A stretch of 8,509 nt of DNA from Reyranella sp. (GCA_016780605.1 JADHLS010000193.1:1-8509); one strand, 5' to 3'. Positions 1 to 6,364 are shown, counted from the first letter of the stretch. Notes: a model not told the origin generated them from the sequence alone. Program-made: numbers and translations.

Positions 1-323
1 GGATAGAGCGCCGCTGCGGTATCCTGGAAGACCACGCCGATGCGGCGACCGCGCAGCGTCGATGCGCCCGCGAGCAGATCATGACCGTCGAACGCGAGGC
101 GCTGCGCCTTTACGCGTGCCGCCGGCCCCAGCAGCCCGAGCAGCGCCAGCACGACAGTCGACTTGCCCGATCCGGATTCGCCCACGAGACCCCGCACGCT
201 GCCGCCAGCGATCGACAGCGACACGCCATCCAGGGCCTGCAGCCAGCCACCGCGTGACGGATAGGCAACGGAAAGCGCGTCGACCTGCAGCGCGGTGCTG
301 GTGCGAACGGCAGCGTCAAGCAT
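1..323 (-). CDS. Peptide/nickel-type ABC transporter ATP-binding protein, DppD/OppD-like (N-terminal part only)
   Basis: This is the first 107 codons of the cytoplasmic ATPase that powers the importer encoded just upstream; the gene continues past the left edge, so the Walker B and signature motifs are not visible. In the translated start, residues 12-20 (LQVDALSVA) form the usual first strand of an ABC domain. A Walker A P-loop (GESGSGKST) lies at residues 48-56 and the Q-loop (VVFQD) at about 97-101. The GESGSGKS form and the early Q-loop fit the DppD/OppD group. The ATG (323-321) overlaps the permease stop codon by 8 nt and has no obvious Shine-Dalgarno, so translation is probably coupled to the permease. 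Whether this subunit is fused to a DppF-like partner, or one follows it, cannot be seen here. The ABC-ATPase call is firm; the substrate is unknown. Confidence 0.93.
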   Translation of the reverse strand, partial: MLDAAVRTSTALQVDALSVAYPSRGGWLQALDGVSLSIAGGSVRGLVGESGSGKSTVVLALLGLLGPAARVKAQRLAFDGHDLLAGASTLRGRRIGVVFQDTAAALY

Positions 324-1161
324 GCGAGCGCCCGCGCAATTGCGGATCGAGCCGCTCGCGCAGCCCCTCGCCCACCAGGTTGACGCAGACCAGCAACACG
401 CAAAGCGACAGGCCGGGCGCAAGGCAGACCCAGGGCGCCTGCCGAAGGAAGTCCCGGCCCTCGGCGATCATCAATCCCCACTCGCTGGCGGGCGGCTGCG
501 GCCCGAGCCCGAGGAACGACAGGGCCGAGCCCAACAGGATGGCGAAGGTCACGCGCAGTCCGCACTCGACAATGATGGGCGGCCAGGCATTGGGCAGGAT
601 CTCGTGCCACAGGATGGTGGGCGCGCCCTCGCCGCGCGCCCGCGCCGCCTGCACAAAGTCCTCCTCCAGGAGACCAAGCGCCACCGCGCGCGTCAGCCGC
701 ACCATGATCGGCACGTAGACCAGGCCCACGGCGGCGACGGTCTTCCACAGGCTGGGCGGCGTCACCGCCAGCACCAGCAACCCCAGCAGCACCGGCGGCA
801 GGGCGATCAGCAGATCGACGCTGCGCATGACCACCTCTTCGGTGATGCCGCGATGGAAGGCGGCGATCAGGCCCAGCGGCACCCCGACGACCAGGCTGAT
901 CGCCATGGCGCCGAATCCGGTCGCCAGCGACAGATGCGCGCCGGCCAACACGCGCGAGAGGACGTCGCGGCCGAACTCGTCGGTGCCGAATGGATGCAGC
1001 GCGCTCGGCGGCTGCAGCCGGTCGCGCACGGCGAAGGCCGTCGGGTCATAGGGCGTCAACCACATGCCGACGACGGCCGCCAGGCCGATCAACAGCAACA
1101 ACGCGCCGCCCAGGACGAGCGTCGACGGCGTGCGCAGCCGCGGCAGGGCGATCAGCGTCAT
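316..1161 (-). CDS. Peptide/nickel-type ABC transporter permease, DppC/OppC-like
   Basis: Inner-membrane permease, 281 residues, a normal length for the DppC family. It pairs with the DppB-like permease to form the translocation channel. Residues 14-36 form the first membrane helix. The segment HPFGTDEFGRDVLSR at 56-70 is the characteristic DppC/OppC motif between that helix and the binding-protein-dependent transport domain. The EAA loop that docks on the ATPase is at about 171-190 (QAARARG ... HEILP). Further hydrophobic helices follow at about 83-102, 117-135, 140-160, 198-218 and 245-265. The reading frame stays open upstream to 1644, but the start at 1161 gives the family N-terminus, has GGAG 7 nt upstream, and makes a 4-nt ATGA overlap with the upstream permease stop. 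It overlaps the downstream ATPase by 8 nt. All of this indicates one tightly coupled transcript. Confidence 0.95.
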   Translation of the reverse strand: MTLIALPRLRTPSTLVLGGALLLLIGLAAVVGMWLTPYDPTAFAVRDRLQPPSALHPFGTDEFGRDVLSRVLAGAHLSLATGFGAMAISLVVGVPLGLIAAFHRGITEEVVMRSVDLLIALPPVLLGLLVLAVTPPSLWKTVAAVGLVYVPIMVRLTRAVALGLLEEDFVQAARARGEGAPTILWHEILPNAWPPIIVECGLRVTFAILLGSALSFLGLGPQPPASEWGLMIAEGRDFLRQAPWVCLAPGLSLCVLLVCVNLVGEGLRERLDPQLRGRSHA

Positions 1162-2120
1162 GCCGTGGCTCCGGCGACGCGGATGCGTGGATTCAGCACG
1201 GCGTACAGCAGCTCGGCGACGAAGTTGGCCAGCGCATAGATGGCGGTCACCACCATCATGCCGACCTGCAGCAGCGGCAGGTCGTGGCGCTCGATGGCAT
1301 AAACCAGCAGGCGGCCGAGGCCGGGATAGGCGAACACCGTCTCGACCACGACGATGCCGCCGATCAGCAGCCCGGCATCGATTGCAAGCACGGTGATCGC
1401 CGGCAGCAGCGCGTTCGGTAGCGCATGACGCCACAACACCTTGCGCTCCGCCAAGCCGCGGGCCCGCGCGGCAAGCACGTAGCGGCTGTCCAGCACCTCG
1501 ATCATCGACGATCGCGTCAAGCGCGAGACATGGGCGACCAGGCCGAAGGCCAGCACCAGCACGGGCAGCACCAGGTGCGATGCCCATTTCGCCACGCCGT
1601 CGCTCAGCGGCGCATAACCGGTGGCGGGCAGCAGGTTGAGCCACGAGGCGAAGACCAGCACGGCCAGGATCGCCCAGAAGAACTCAGGCACGGCAATCAG
1701 CAGGAACTGGACGAGCGTCAGCACCTTGTCCGACGTCCGGCCGCGATGCGTCGCGGCATAGAGCCCAAGGCCGATGCCGCCCATCGCCACCAGACTGAAG
1801 GCGAATACGGCGAGCGAGGCCGAGCGACCCAACGCCTCGGCGATCAACGGACCCGCCGGGCGTTGCATCACGATCGACGTGCCGAAGTCGCCCTGCAGCA
1901 TGGCGCTCAGCCAGCGCCAGTACTGCACCGGCAAAGGATCGTTCAGGCCGAGCTTGGCTTCGAGCTGCGCGACCGCCGCCGGTGTGGCGAACTCGCCCAG
2001 GATCGCATAGGCGACGTTGCCCGGCAGGATGTGGACGATGCCGAAGATCAGCAGCGACATGCCCAGAAGCACGCCGACCAGGCCGAGCAGCCGCCGCAGC
2101 AGGAAGGCGGCCATGCCCAT
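1158..2120 (-). CDS. Peptide/nickel-type ABC transporter permease, DppB/OppB-like
   Basis: Inner-membrane permease, 320 residues from the chosen ATG, normal for DppB. The N-terminus (MGMAAFLLRRLLGLVGVLLG) is the typical basic residue pair followed by the first helix. LPGN at 32-35 and the QYWRWLSAMLQGDFGTS segment at about 66-82 are DppB family features. The EAA loop is at about 214-235 (YVLAARARG ... ALP). VVVETVFAYPGLGRLL at about 257-272 and the C-terminal NPRIR are also typical. The frame is open a further 40 codons upstream to an ATG at 2240. Those codons only translate the palindromic repeat at 2161-2227 and have no family counterpart, so the start is placed at 2120, with 2114 an equally possible second ATG. 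No clear Shine-Dalgarno precedes either. The gene follows the binding-protein gene by 142 bp and overlaps the next permease by 4 nt. Confidence 0.93.
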   Translation of the reverse strand: MGMAAFLLRRLLGLVGVLLGMSLLIFGIVHILPGNVAYAILGEFATPAAVAQLEAKLGLNDPLPVQYWRWLSAMLQGDFGTSIVMQRPAGPLIAEALGRSASLAVFAFSLVAMGGIGLGLYAATHRGRTSDKVLTLVQFLLIAVPEFFWAILAVLVFASWLNLLPATGYAPLSDGVAKWASHLVLPVLVLAFGLVAHVSRLTRSSMIEVLDSRYVLAARARGLAERKVLWRHALPNALLPAITVLAIDAGLLIGGIVVVETVFAYPGLGRLLVYAIERHDLPLLQVGMMVVTAIYALANFVAELLYAVLNPRIRVAGATA

Positions 2121-2160
2121 CGTTCTAGTGCCGGCTATCGCTGAAGGATGGGTGGCAACT

Positions 2161-2227
2161 GTCACCCCGAGCGAAGCGAGGGGCCTTTGAGGCAGCAGGA
2201 AAGGTCCCTCGCTGCGCTCGGGATGAC
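2161..2227. repeat. Imperfect long palindrome (REP-like inter-genic repeat) between binding-protein and permease genes
   Basis: Two 28-nt arms (2161-2188 and 2200-2227) are inverted copies differing at three positions, separated by an 11-nt loop. The outer ends read GTCACCCCGAGCGAAGCGAG on one side and, on the other strand, GTCATCCCGAGCGCAGCGAG. Palindromes of this sequence type are scattered between genes of many GC-rich Proteobacteria and give 'CHPERSEG...LGVT' when translated by mistake. As RNA it would fold into a strong stem-loop in the operon transcript, 35 nt after the binding-protein stop. By analogy with REP elements in transporter operons such as malE-malF, it may protect the upstream message and so favour binding protein over permease. 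That role is inferred. Confidence 0.85.
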
Positions 2228-2262
2228 AGCGGACGCGCATCAGGCACTTGCGATTCCATGCA

Positions 2263-3759
2263 CTAGCTCAGCGTCGCGTAGCGCAGGTCGAACCACTTCA
2301 TCGGATGAGTCTTGATGCCGTCGACCGATTTGCGATAGGCGCAGGCATAATTGACCGAGTAGGCGAAGAACGATGCCGGGTTGGCCACCAGGGTCGCCTG
2401 GACGTCGATGTAGTTCTTCTTCTGCACTGCCGCATCGGCGCTGGAGCGCGCCGCGTCGAGCGCGCGATCGACGGCCTCGTCGCTGTAGTGCCACAGCCGC
2501 TCGTTCCAGCTGCCCTTGCTGCGCAGGAAGGGGAACAGGCTGGTATCGACGGTCGGGCGGGCGAAGAAGCCGTCGATGTAGAGCGGCGCCTTGCCCGAGA
2601 CCTCGGCGTTGAACGACGAGTACGGCAGGCGCTGCACCTGCAGGTCGAAGCCGCCGGCCTTGGCGAGCTGCTGCAGGGTCACGCCCAGCCGCTCGCGCAC
2701 CGGGCGGCCGACCGGCAGGATCACCGGCAGCTTGATGCCGTTGGGATAGCCGGCCTCGGCCAGGAGCTTGCGGGCGGCCGCGGGATCTGACTTGGGAACG
2801 ACCACGTCCTTGGCGAAGAAGGGATGGCTCGGCGGGATCGGGCTGATCGTCGGCACGCCTTGTCCGAACAACGTCAGCTCGACGATCTCTTTCTTGTCGA
2901 CGGCGAGGTGGAACGCCTGCCGCACGCGCTTGTCGTTGAACGGCGGGATGGCGTTGTTCAGGATCGCGCCGTCCCATGAGGCGGTGGGCACGCTGTCGAC
3001 GCGCAGATCGCTGCGCCCTGACAAAGGCTTCACCTGCTCGAGCGGCAGGTCCCACAGGATGTCGATGTCGCCGGCCTGGAGGGCCGAGATCTTGACGCTC
3101 ATCTCCGGGATGACGCGCAGCTCCACGCCGTCGACCTTGGGCAGGCCCGCCTCGAAGTAATCGGCATGGCGCGCCAGCACGAGACGGTCGCCGGCGGTGT
3201 AGCTCACGAACTTGAAGGGGCCCGTGCCGATCGGCTTGGTCGCCATCTCGCCCGCCGCGCTGCGCGGCACGATCTTGACCTGGCGGTCGGTGAGAATGTC
3301 GGCCAGGCCGCCATAGGGGATCTTGAGCTGGAAGACCACGGTGCCGGCATCGGGCGCGGAGATGCTGTCGACCATGTCGTACTGGCTGCGCACCGGCGAG
3401 GTGCCATCGGGGTCGAGCAGCCGGCGAAAGGAGGCGACGACGTCTTCGGCCGTCATCTCCTCGCCGTTGTGGAATTTCACGCCACGGCGAAGCTTGAACG
3501 TCCATTGCTTGAGGTCGTCGCTGAAGGTCCAGCTCTCGGCCAGGTCGGGCTCGACCACCAGGTCCTCGCGCATGCGCGACAGGCCATTGAAGACGAGGTT
3601 GGCGTAGATGTACTCGTCGCCTGTCGTCACCATCATGGGGTCGAGCGCGCTCAGCGACGTGCTGATGCCGATGCGCAGCACCTTGCCGGCAGCATGGGCT
3701 GGCCTGATCACAGTTGCCGCAAGTGAAGAGCCGATCAGCGTCCTGCGGGAAAGTGACAT
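2263..3759 (-). CDS. Periplasmic substrate-binding protein of a peptide/nickel-type ABC transporter (SBP_bac_5 family)
   Basis: Exported solute-binding protein of 498 residues, normal for the DppA/OppA/NikA family. It captures the substrate in the periplasm and delivers it to the two permeases downstream. The N-terminus carries a twin-arginine-like signal: SRRTLI at 4-9, a short hydrophobic stretch, an arginine just before the cleavage region, and AHA at 21-23 as the likely signal peptidase I site. There is no lipobox cysteine. Family landmarks are LAESW at 73-77, GVKFHNG at 93-99, TAEDVVASFRRLLDPD at about 103-118, GTGPFKF at 178-184, and NDKRVRQAFHLAVDK at about 275-289. The start at 3759 has AAGGGG 6 nt upstream. 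It follows the monooxygenase stop by 72 bp on the same strand with no terminator between, so the two are probably co-transcribed. SBP_bac_5 proteins bind peptides, nickel chelates, opines, sugars and other small molecules, so the ligand cannot be assigned. Confidence 0.95.
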   Translation of the reverse strand: MSLSRRTLIGSSLAATVIRPAHAAGKVLRIGISTSLSALDPMMVTTGDEYIYANLVFNGLSRMREDLVVEPDLAESWTFSDDLKQWTFKLRRGVKFHNGEEMTAEDVVASFRRLLDPDGTSPVRSQYDMVDSISAPDAGTVVFQLKIPYGGLADILTDRQVKIVPRSAAGEMATKPIGTGPFKFVSYTAGDRLVLARHADYFEAGLPKVDGVELRVIPEMSVKISALQAGDIDILWDLPLEQVKPLSGRSDLRVDSVPTASWDGAILNNAIPPFNDKRVRQAFHLAVDKKEIVELTLFGQGVPTISPIPPSHPFFAKDVVVPKSDPAAARKLLAEAGYPNGIKLPVILPVGRPVRERLGVTLQQLAKAGGFDLQVQRLPYSSFNAEVSGKAPLYIDGFFARPTVDTSLFPFLRSKGSWNERLWHYSDEAVDRALDAARSSADAAVQKKNYIDVQATLVANPASFFAYSVNYACAYRKSVDGIKTHPMKWFDLRYATLS

Positions 3760-3831
3760 GACCGGCCCCTTCGCGGCTGCGGAAGATGCCCTGAACGCAG
3801 CAATGGCCGTGCCAGCCGCCTCACCCCGCCA

Positions 3832-5142
3832 TTACCCTGGGTTGGCGAGGTTCTCGCGCAAGGTGCGGCCGGCATATTCCCGGCGCAGCAGGCCACGGCG
3901 TTGCAGCTCCGGGGTCACCATGCGGGCGAACTCCTCATAGGTGCCCGGGAAGACGGTGGGCGGCAGCACGAAGCCGTCGCAGGCGCTGTTGGTGAACCAG
4001 TCCTCCATCACGTCGGCGATCATGGCCGGCGTGCCGGCCAGCAGGCCGCGTGGCTTGCGCACCGCCTGGGCGAAGGAGATGCCCTGAGCCTTGGCGACCT
4101 GGCTCATGCGATCGCGCGAGCCCGCGATGCCCTGGTTGCCGGCGGCAACCTCGGCTTCCTCGGCCGTCTCGATGCGGCTGAGATCGACACCGAGCAAGGT
4201 CGAGGACGAGGCCATCACCAGCTCAGGATCGATCAGGCTGTCGAGATACTCCGCCTTCTCGCGCGCAATCGATTCGGTCTCGCCGACGACCACCGACAGC
4301 GTCGGCAGGATGGCGCAGTCGATGGGCGAGCGTCCCAGCGCCGCCAGCCGCCTGTGCATGTCGCTGCGGAAGGCGATGCCGTCGGCCTTGGTGGCCGGGG
4401 TGCAGAAGATCATGTCGGCCCAGCGCGCTGCGCACGCGCGGCCGCGCGGCGAGGAGCCGGCTTGCAGGATGAGCGGGCGGCCCTGCGGGCTGCGCGGGAT
4501 CGACAGCGGCCCGCGCGTGCGCACATAAGGGCCGACATGATTGGCGTAGCGGATCTTGGTCGCATCGACGAACACGCCGCTCTCGCGGTCCATCACCAGG
4601 GCGTCGGGCTCCCAGCAGTCCCACAGGGCGAAGCAGGCCTCCAGCACATCGTCGGCGCGATCATAGCGGTCGTCCTTGGGCGGCACGCCGTCCATGCCGC
4701 AGTTGCGCGCTTCGTAGTCGGTCGCCGAGGTGACGACGTTCCAGGCGGCGCGGCCGCGACTCAACAGATCGAGCGATCCCAGGCTGCGCGCGATCTGATA
4801 GGGCTGGTTGAAGGTCGTCGAGATGGTGTTGCCGAGACCGAGGTAGCGCGTCACCCGCGCCATCAGCGGCAGCACGGTCATCGGGTCGATCAGGCTGAGC
4901 TGGCCGCCGCGGCCGACATAGTCGGCGAAGCTGTTCTTGTAGATGTCGGGCAGGCCAAGGCCGTCGGCGAAGAAGCCGGCGTCGAACCTCGCTTCCTCCA
5001 GCAGGCGCGCCAGGTTCTCGTAGCGCTCGGCATCCCAGATGTCGTGCAACGGTGCCGACGGATGGCGCCAGGCACTGGCATAGCTCGCGGTCGGCCCTGT
5101 CTTGAGATAGGCCACCAGATGCATCTTGCGCTTTACGGGCAT
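3832..5142 (-). CDS. LLM-class flavin-dependent monooxygenase, NtaA/SnaA/DszA family
   Basis: A 436-residue cytoplasmic TIM-barrel oxygenase of the bacterial-luciferase-like family. NtaA/SnaA/DszA enzymes use FMNH2 supplied by a separate reductase, plus O2, to cleave C-N or C-S bonds (for example nitrilotriacetate, dibenzothiophene sulfone, dimethyl sulfide) or to oxidise cyclic substrates. Family landmarks are MHLVAYL at 7-13 with AWRHPSA at 24-30, GNTISTTFNQPYQIAR at 104-119, GRAAWNVVTSATDYEARNCG at 130-149 (the most diagnostic block), ILQAGSSPRGRACAARWAD at 225-243, and a C-terminal CDGFVLPP at 388-395. Length is normal. The start at 5142 matches the family N-terminus, but the only strong Shine-Dalgarno nearby (5181-5189) precedes an out-of-frame ATG at 5180; see the leader ORF. 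It is the first large gene of an operon with a peptide/nickel-type importer, which suggests that the importer supplies its substrate. No flavin reductase gene is in the window, so FMNH2 must come from elsewhere. Confidence 0.93.
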   Translation of the reverse strand: MPVKRKMHLVAYLKTGPTASYASAWRHPSAPLHDIWDAERYENLARLLEEARFDAGFFADGLGLPDIYKNSFADYVGRGGQLSLIDPMTVLPLMARVTRYLGLGNTISTTFNQPYQIARSLGSLDLLSRGRAAWNVVTSATDYEARNCGMDGVPPKDDRYDRADDVLEACFALWDCWEPDALVMDRESGVFVDATKIRYANHVGPYVRTRGPLSIPRSPQGRPLILQAGSSPRGRACAARWADMIFCTPATKADGIAFRSDMHRRLAALGRSPIDCAILPTLSVVVGETESIAREKAEYLDSLIDPELVMASSSTLLGVDLSRIETAEEAEVAAGNQGIAGSRDRMSQVAKAQGISFAQAVRKPRGLLAGTPAMIADVMEDWFTNSACDGFVLPPTVFPGTYEEFARMVTPELQRRGLLRREYAGRTLRENLANPG

Positions 5143-5180
5143 GTGCGCAGGGCAGCAAATTCCGTGCCCGGTTCTTGCAT
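5133..5180 (-). CDS. Possible 15-codon leader ORF overlapping the monooxygenase start
   Basis: An ATG at 5180-5178 opens a frame of 15 codons (MQEPGTEFAALRTCP) ending at TAA 5135-5133, which lies 4 nt inside the monooxygenase gene. It has the strongest ribosome-binding site in this part of the window: GAGGTGATC, a nine-base match to the usual anti-Shine-Dalgarno, directly before the ATG. The monooxygenase ATG at 5142 has no such site. Translation of the leader would bring ribosomes to the monooxygenase start, so the likely role is translational coupling or a small regulatory leader. The penultimate residue is cysteine, which might matter if the pathway handles sulfur; this is speculation. An alternative is that one base is wrong in the sequence and this ATG is the true, in-frame start of the monooxygenase. 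Confidence 0.35.
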   Translation of the reverse strand: MQEPGTEFAALRTCP

Positions 5181-5189
5181 GATCACCTC
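5181..5189 (-). promoter_or_regulatory. Near-perfect Shine-Dalgarno ahead of the leader ORF
   Basis: The minus strand reads GAGGTGATC immediately before ATG 5180-5178. This is a nine-base contiguous complement to the usual 3' end of 16S rRNA, with 5 nt between the GAGG core and the ATG. It is out of frame with the monooxygenase start at 5142, 38 nt further on. Confidence 0.6.
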
Positions 5190-5203
5190 AACGGGGCTGA
5201 AGC

Positions 5204-5208
5204 GGAGG
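5204..5208 (+). promoter_or_regulatory. Ribosome-binding site of the DUF1028 gene
   Basis: GGAGG lies 4 nt before the ATG at 5213 and supports that start. Confidence 0.75.
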
Positions 5209-5212
5209 ATAC

Positions 5213-5872
5213 ATGACTTTCTCGATCGCCGGGCGGTGCGCCCGCACCGGCATGCTGGGCGTCGTCGTCACGACGTCGTCCATGGCGGTCGGCAGCCGCT
5301 GCGCCTGGGCCGAGGCCAACGTTGGCGCCGTGCTGACGCAGCATCGCACCGATCCGCGTCTCGGTCCCAGGATCCTCGAGCGGCTCAAGGGCGGCGCCGC
5401 GCCGGAGGCGATCGTGCATGATCTCGAGCGCAGCGAGCCGAACCTGGGCTGGCGGCAGCTCGTCGTCCTCGACGCCAACGGCAAGGGCGCCTTCTTCAAC
5501 GGCGCTAACATCAAGTCGGTGCAGAACGCCAAGATCGGGCACAACTGCGCAGCGGCCGGCAACATCCTGCGCAACACCGACGTTGTCGATGCGATGGTGT
5601 CGAGCTTCGAGGCCAGCGAAGAGCAGCCGTTGGCGGAACGGCTGATGCGCGCGATCGAAGCCGGCGATGCCGCGGGTGGCGAGTTGAAGCAGCTGAAATC
5701 GGCCGCGCTACTCGTGGTGCACCGCGAGAGCTTTCCCTTCGTCGATCTGCGGGTCGATCTCGATTCGCAGCCGCTCGTCGAGCTGCGCTTCCTGTGGGAG
5801 CTCTATCAGCCGACCGCGGAGGCCTACGTCGTGCGCGCCGTCGATCCGGACCAGGCGCCGGGTCCCGCTTAG
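5213..5872 (+). CDS. DUF1028 family protein (Ntn-hydrolase-like fold), function unknown
   Basis: A 219-residue protein with no signal peptide or membrane segment, therefore probably cytoplasmic. The family pattern runs the whole length: TFSIAGRCARTGMLGVVV at 2-19, the AVGSRCAWAEANVGAVLTQ block at about 25-43, GPRILERLKGG at 51-61, RQLVVLDANGKGAFFNG at about 81-97, AAAGNILRNTDVVDAM at about 113-128, LAERLMRAIEAGDAAGGE at about 140-157, then SAALLVV. DUF1028 proteins resemble N-terminal-nucleophile hydrolases but their reaction is not established. They are often found near peptide or amino-acid transport and catabolism genes. The start is supported by GGAGG 4 nt upstream. The gene is transcribed away from the transporter/monooxygenase operon and ends 18 bp before a hairpin. 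A shared role in handling an imported amide or peptide-like compound is possible but rests on proximity only. Confidence 0.92.
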   Translation: MTFSIAGRCARTGMLGVVVTTSSMAVGSRCAWAEANVGAVLTQHRTDPRLGPRILERLKGGAAPEAIVHDLERSEPNLGWRQLVVLDANGKGAFFNGANIKSVQNAKIGHNCAAAGNILRNTDVVDAMVSSFEASEEQPLAERLMRAIEAGDAAGGELKQLKSAALLVVHRESFPFVDLRVDLDSQPLVELRFLWELYQPTAEAYVVRAVDPDQAPGPA

Positions 5873-5880
5873 ATCGCCGC

Positions 5881-5909
5881 AAAGAAAAAGGGCCGGCTTT
5901 CGCCGGCCC
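5881..5909 (-). terminator. Intrinsic terminator of the DUF1127 gene (converging on the DUF1028 gene end)
   Basis: A perfect 8-bp GC stem (GGGCCGGC 5890-5897, GCCGGCCC 5902-5909) with a TTTC loop is followed, on the minus strand, by a T-rich run (CTTTTTCTTT, 5881-5890). It lies 36 bp past the DUF1127 stop. For the plus-strand DUF1028 transcript the same hairpin lacks a following T-run, so it would terminate poorly in that direction. Confidence 0.85.
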
Positions 5910-5912
5910 TCG

Positions 5913-5951
5913 TACGCTTTACGCTTACGCTACGCTAAAGACGCTTACGCC
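5913..5951. repeat. Short imperfect tandem repeats of TACGCTT
   Basis: TACGCTT occurs back to back at 5913-5919 and 5920-5926. Partial copies follow at 5926-5930 (TACGC), 5931-5937 (TACGCTA), 5941-5946 (ACGCTT) and 5946-5951 (TACGCC). The DUF1127 stop codon falls inside one unit. The stretch lies between that stop and its terminator. It may be slippage-generated 3' UTR sequence; no function is evident. Confidence 0.55.
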
Positions 5952-6358
5952 ACGCGACGCAAATTCTCGTTCGCCGGAAGGGCGCTATGGGTCACGTGAT
6001 CGATTTCCGGCATGACGCCTTGCGCGGTCTCACGGACCGCGAAGTGGATGTCGGCGCGGCACAGGCCGATGTCGGCCAGCTCGCGGTCGGACATGCGGAA
6101 GAGCTGGGTCTCCGCAGCACGCAGCTTGAAGTCGGCCTTGATGGCGGCGATCAAGCGCTTGAACTGGCGGCCAAGCCAAACCAGGCCATCAGCCAGACCG
6201 TCGGCGAGCATCTCGGCGCGGGCGTAGCGAGCACGCAGCTCGAGCATCCGGCGCTCCTCGAAGCTCAGGTTGGTCTTGTTGGTCTTGGCAACGTTTCCCC
6301 CCGCCGGCGAAGTTTCGCTGGTCAGATTTTCAAACATCTGGATCGGCTGGGTCATCAT
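5945..6358 (-). CDS. DUF1127 domain protein
   Basis: A 137-residue soluble protein. The DUF1127 core is at about 58-107 and contains the diagnostic FRMSDRELADIGLCRADI at 87-104, preceded by an aromatic/basic helix (WLGRQFKRLIAAIKADFKL, 61-79). Arginine-rich DUF1127 proteins are abundant in Alphaproteobacteria. The few that have been studied act on RNA turnover or on phosphate, carbon and stress physiology, so a small RNA-associated regulator is plausible here but unproven. The protein is longer than most family members because of a polar N-terminus (1-35), a charged helical stretch (36-57) and a C-terminal tail (108-137) without recognisable motifs. The frame is open upstream to 6508, but AAGGAG at 6365-6370 lies 6 nt before ATG 6358-6356, which fixes the start; a second ATG follows at once. 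It is a single-gene unit with its own candidate promoter and a strong terminator. Confidence 0.9.
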   Translation of the reverse strand: MMTQPIQMFENLTSETSPAGGNVAKTNKTNLSFEERRMLELRARYARAEMLADGLADGLVWLGRQFKRLIAAIKADFKLRAAETQLFRMSDRELADIGLCRADIHFAVRETAQGVMPEIDHVTHSALPANENLRRVA

Positions 6359-6364
6359 GTTCTG

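Larger units (their letters stand above)
5143..5212. promoter_or_regulatory. Short divergent control region between the monooxygenase operon and the DUF1028 gene
   Basis: The two divergent genes are 70 bp apart, and the leader ORF takes up half of that, so promoters must sit here or reach into the coding ends. The best plus-strand match I can find is TTTACG (5132-5137) and GCAAAT (5155-5160) with 17 nt between, which is weak. On the minus strand TATCCT (5206-5211 read in reverse) could be a -10 box placing the start just ahead of the leader's ribosome site, but no -35 box stands out. No regulator gene or clear operator is seen. Confidence 0.35.

Noticed and set aside
1162..1644. Upstream extension of the DppC-like permease to 1644
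   Set aside because: It overlaps the DppB-like gene by nearly 500 nt in another frame and lacks family sequence; the ATGA overlap at 1158-1161 is the normal arrangement.
295..2144. Plus-strand open frames at 295-1239 and 1425-2144
   Set aside because: They lie opposite well-recognised permease genes, show Gln/Arg/His-rich composition typical of antisense frames, and have no recognisable domain.
2121..2240. N-terminal extension of the DppB-like permease starting at 2240
   Set aside because: The extra 40 residues translate the palindromic repeat, have no ribosome-binding site and no counterpart in the family.
2240..3505. 421-codon minus-strand frame overlapping the binding-protein gene
   Set aside because: It is an alternate frame of the binding-protein gene, very Arg-rich and without family features, while the other frame matches SBP_bac_5 from end to end.
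3901..5421. Long plus-strand open frame (506 codons) opposite the monooxygenase gene
   Set aside because: It is a shadow of the minus-strand gene in GC-rich DNA: no family pattern, composition dominated by Arg, Ala, Gly, Gln and His, and it runs through the divergent gap into the DUF1028 gene in a wrong frame.
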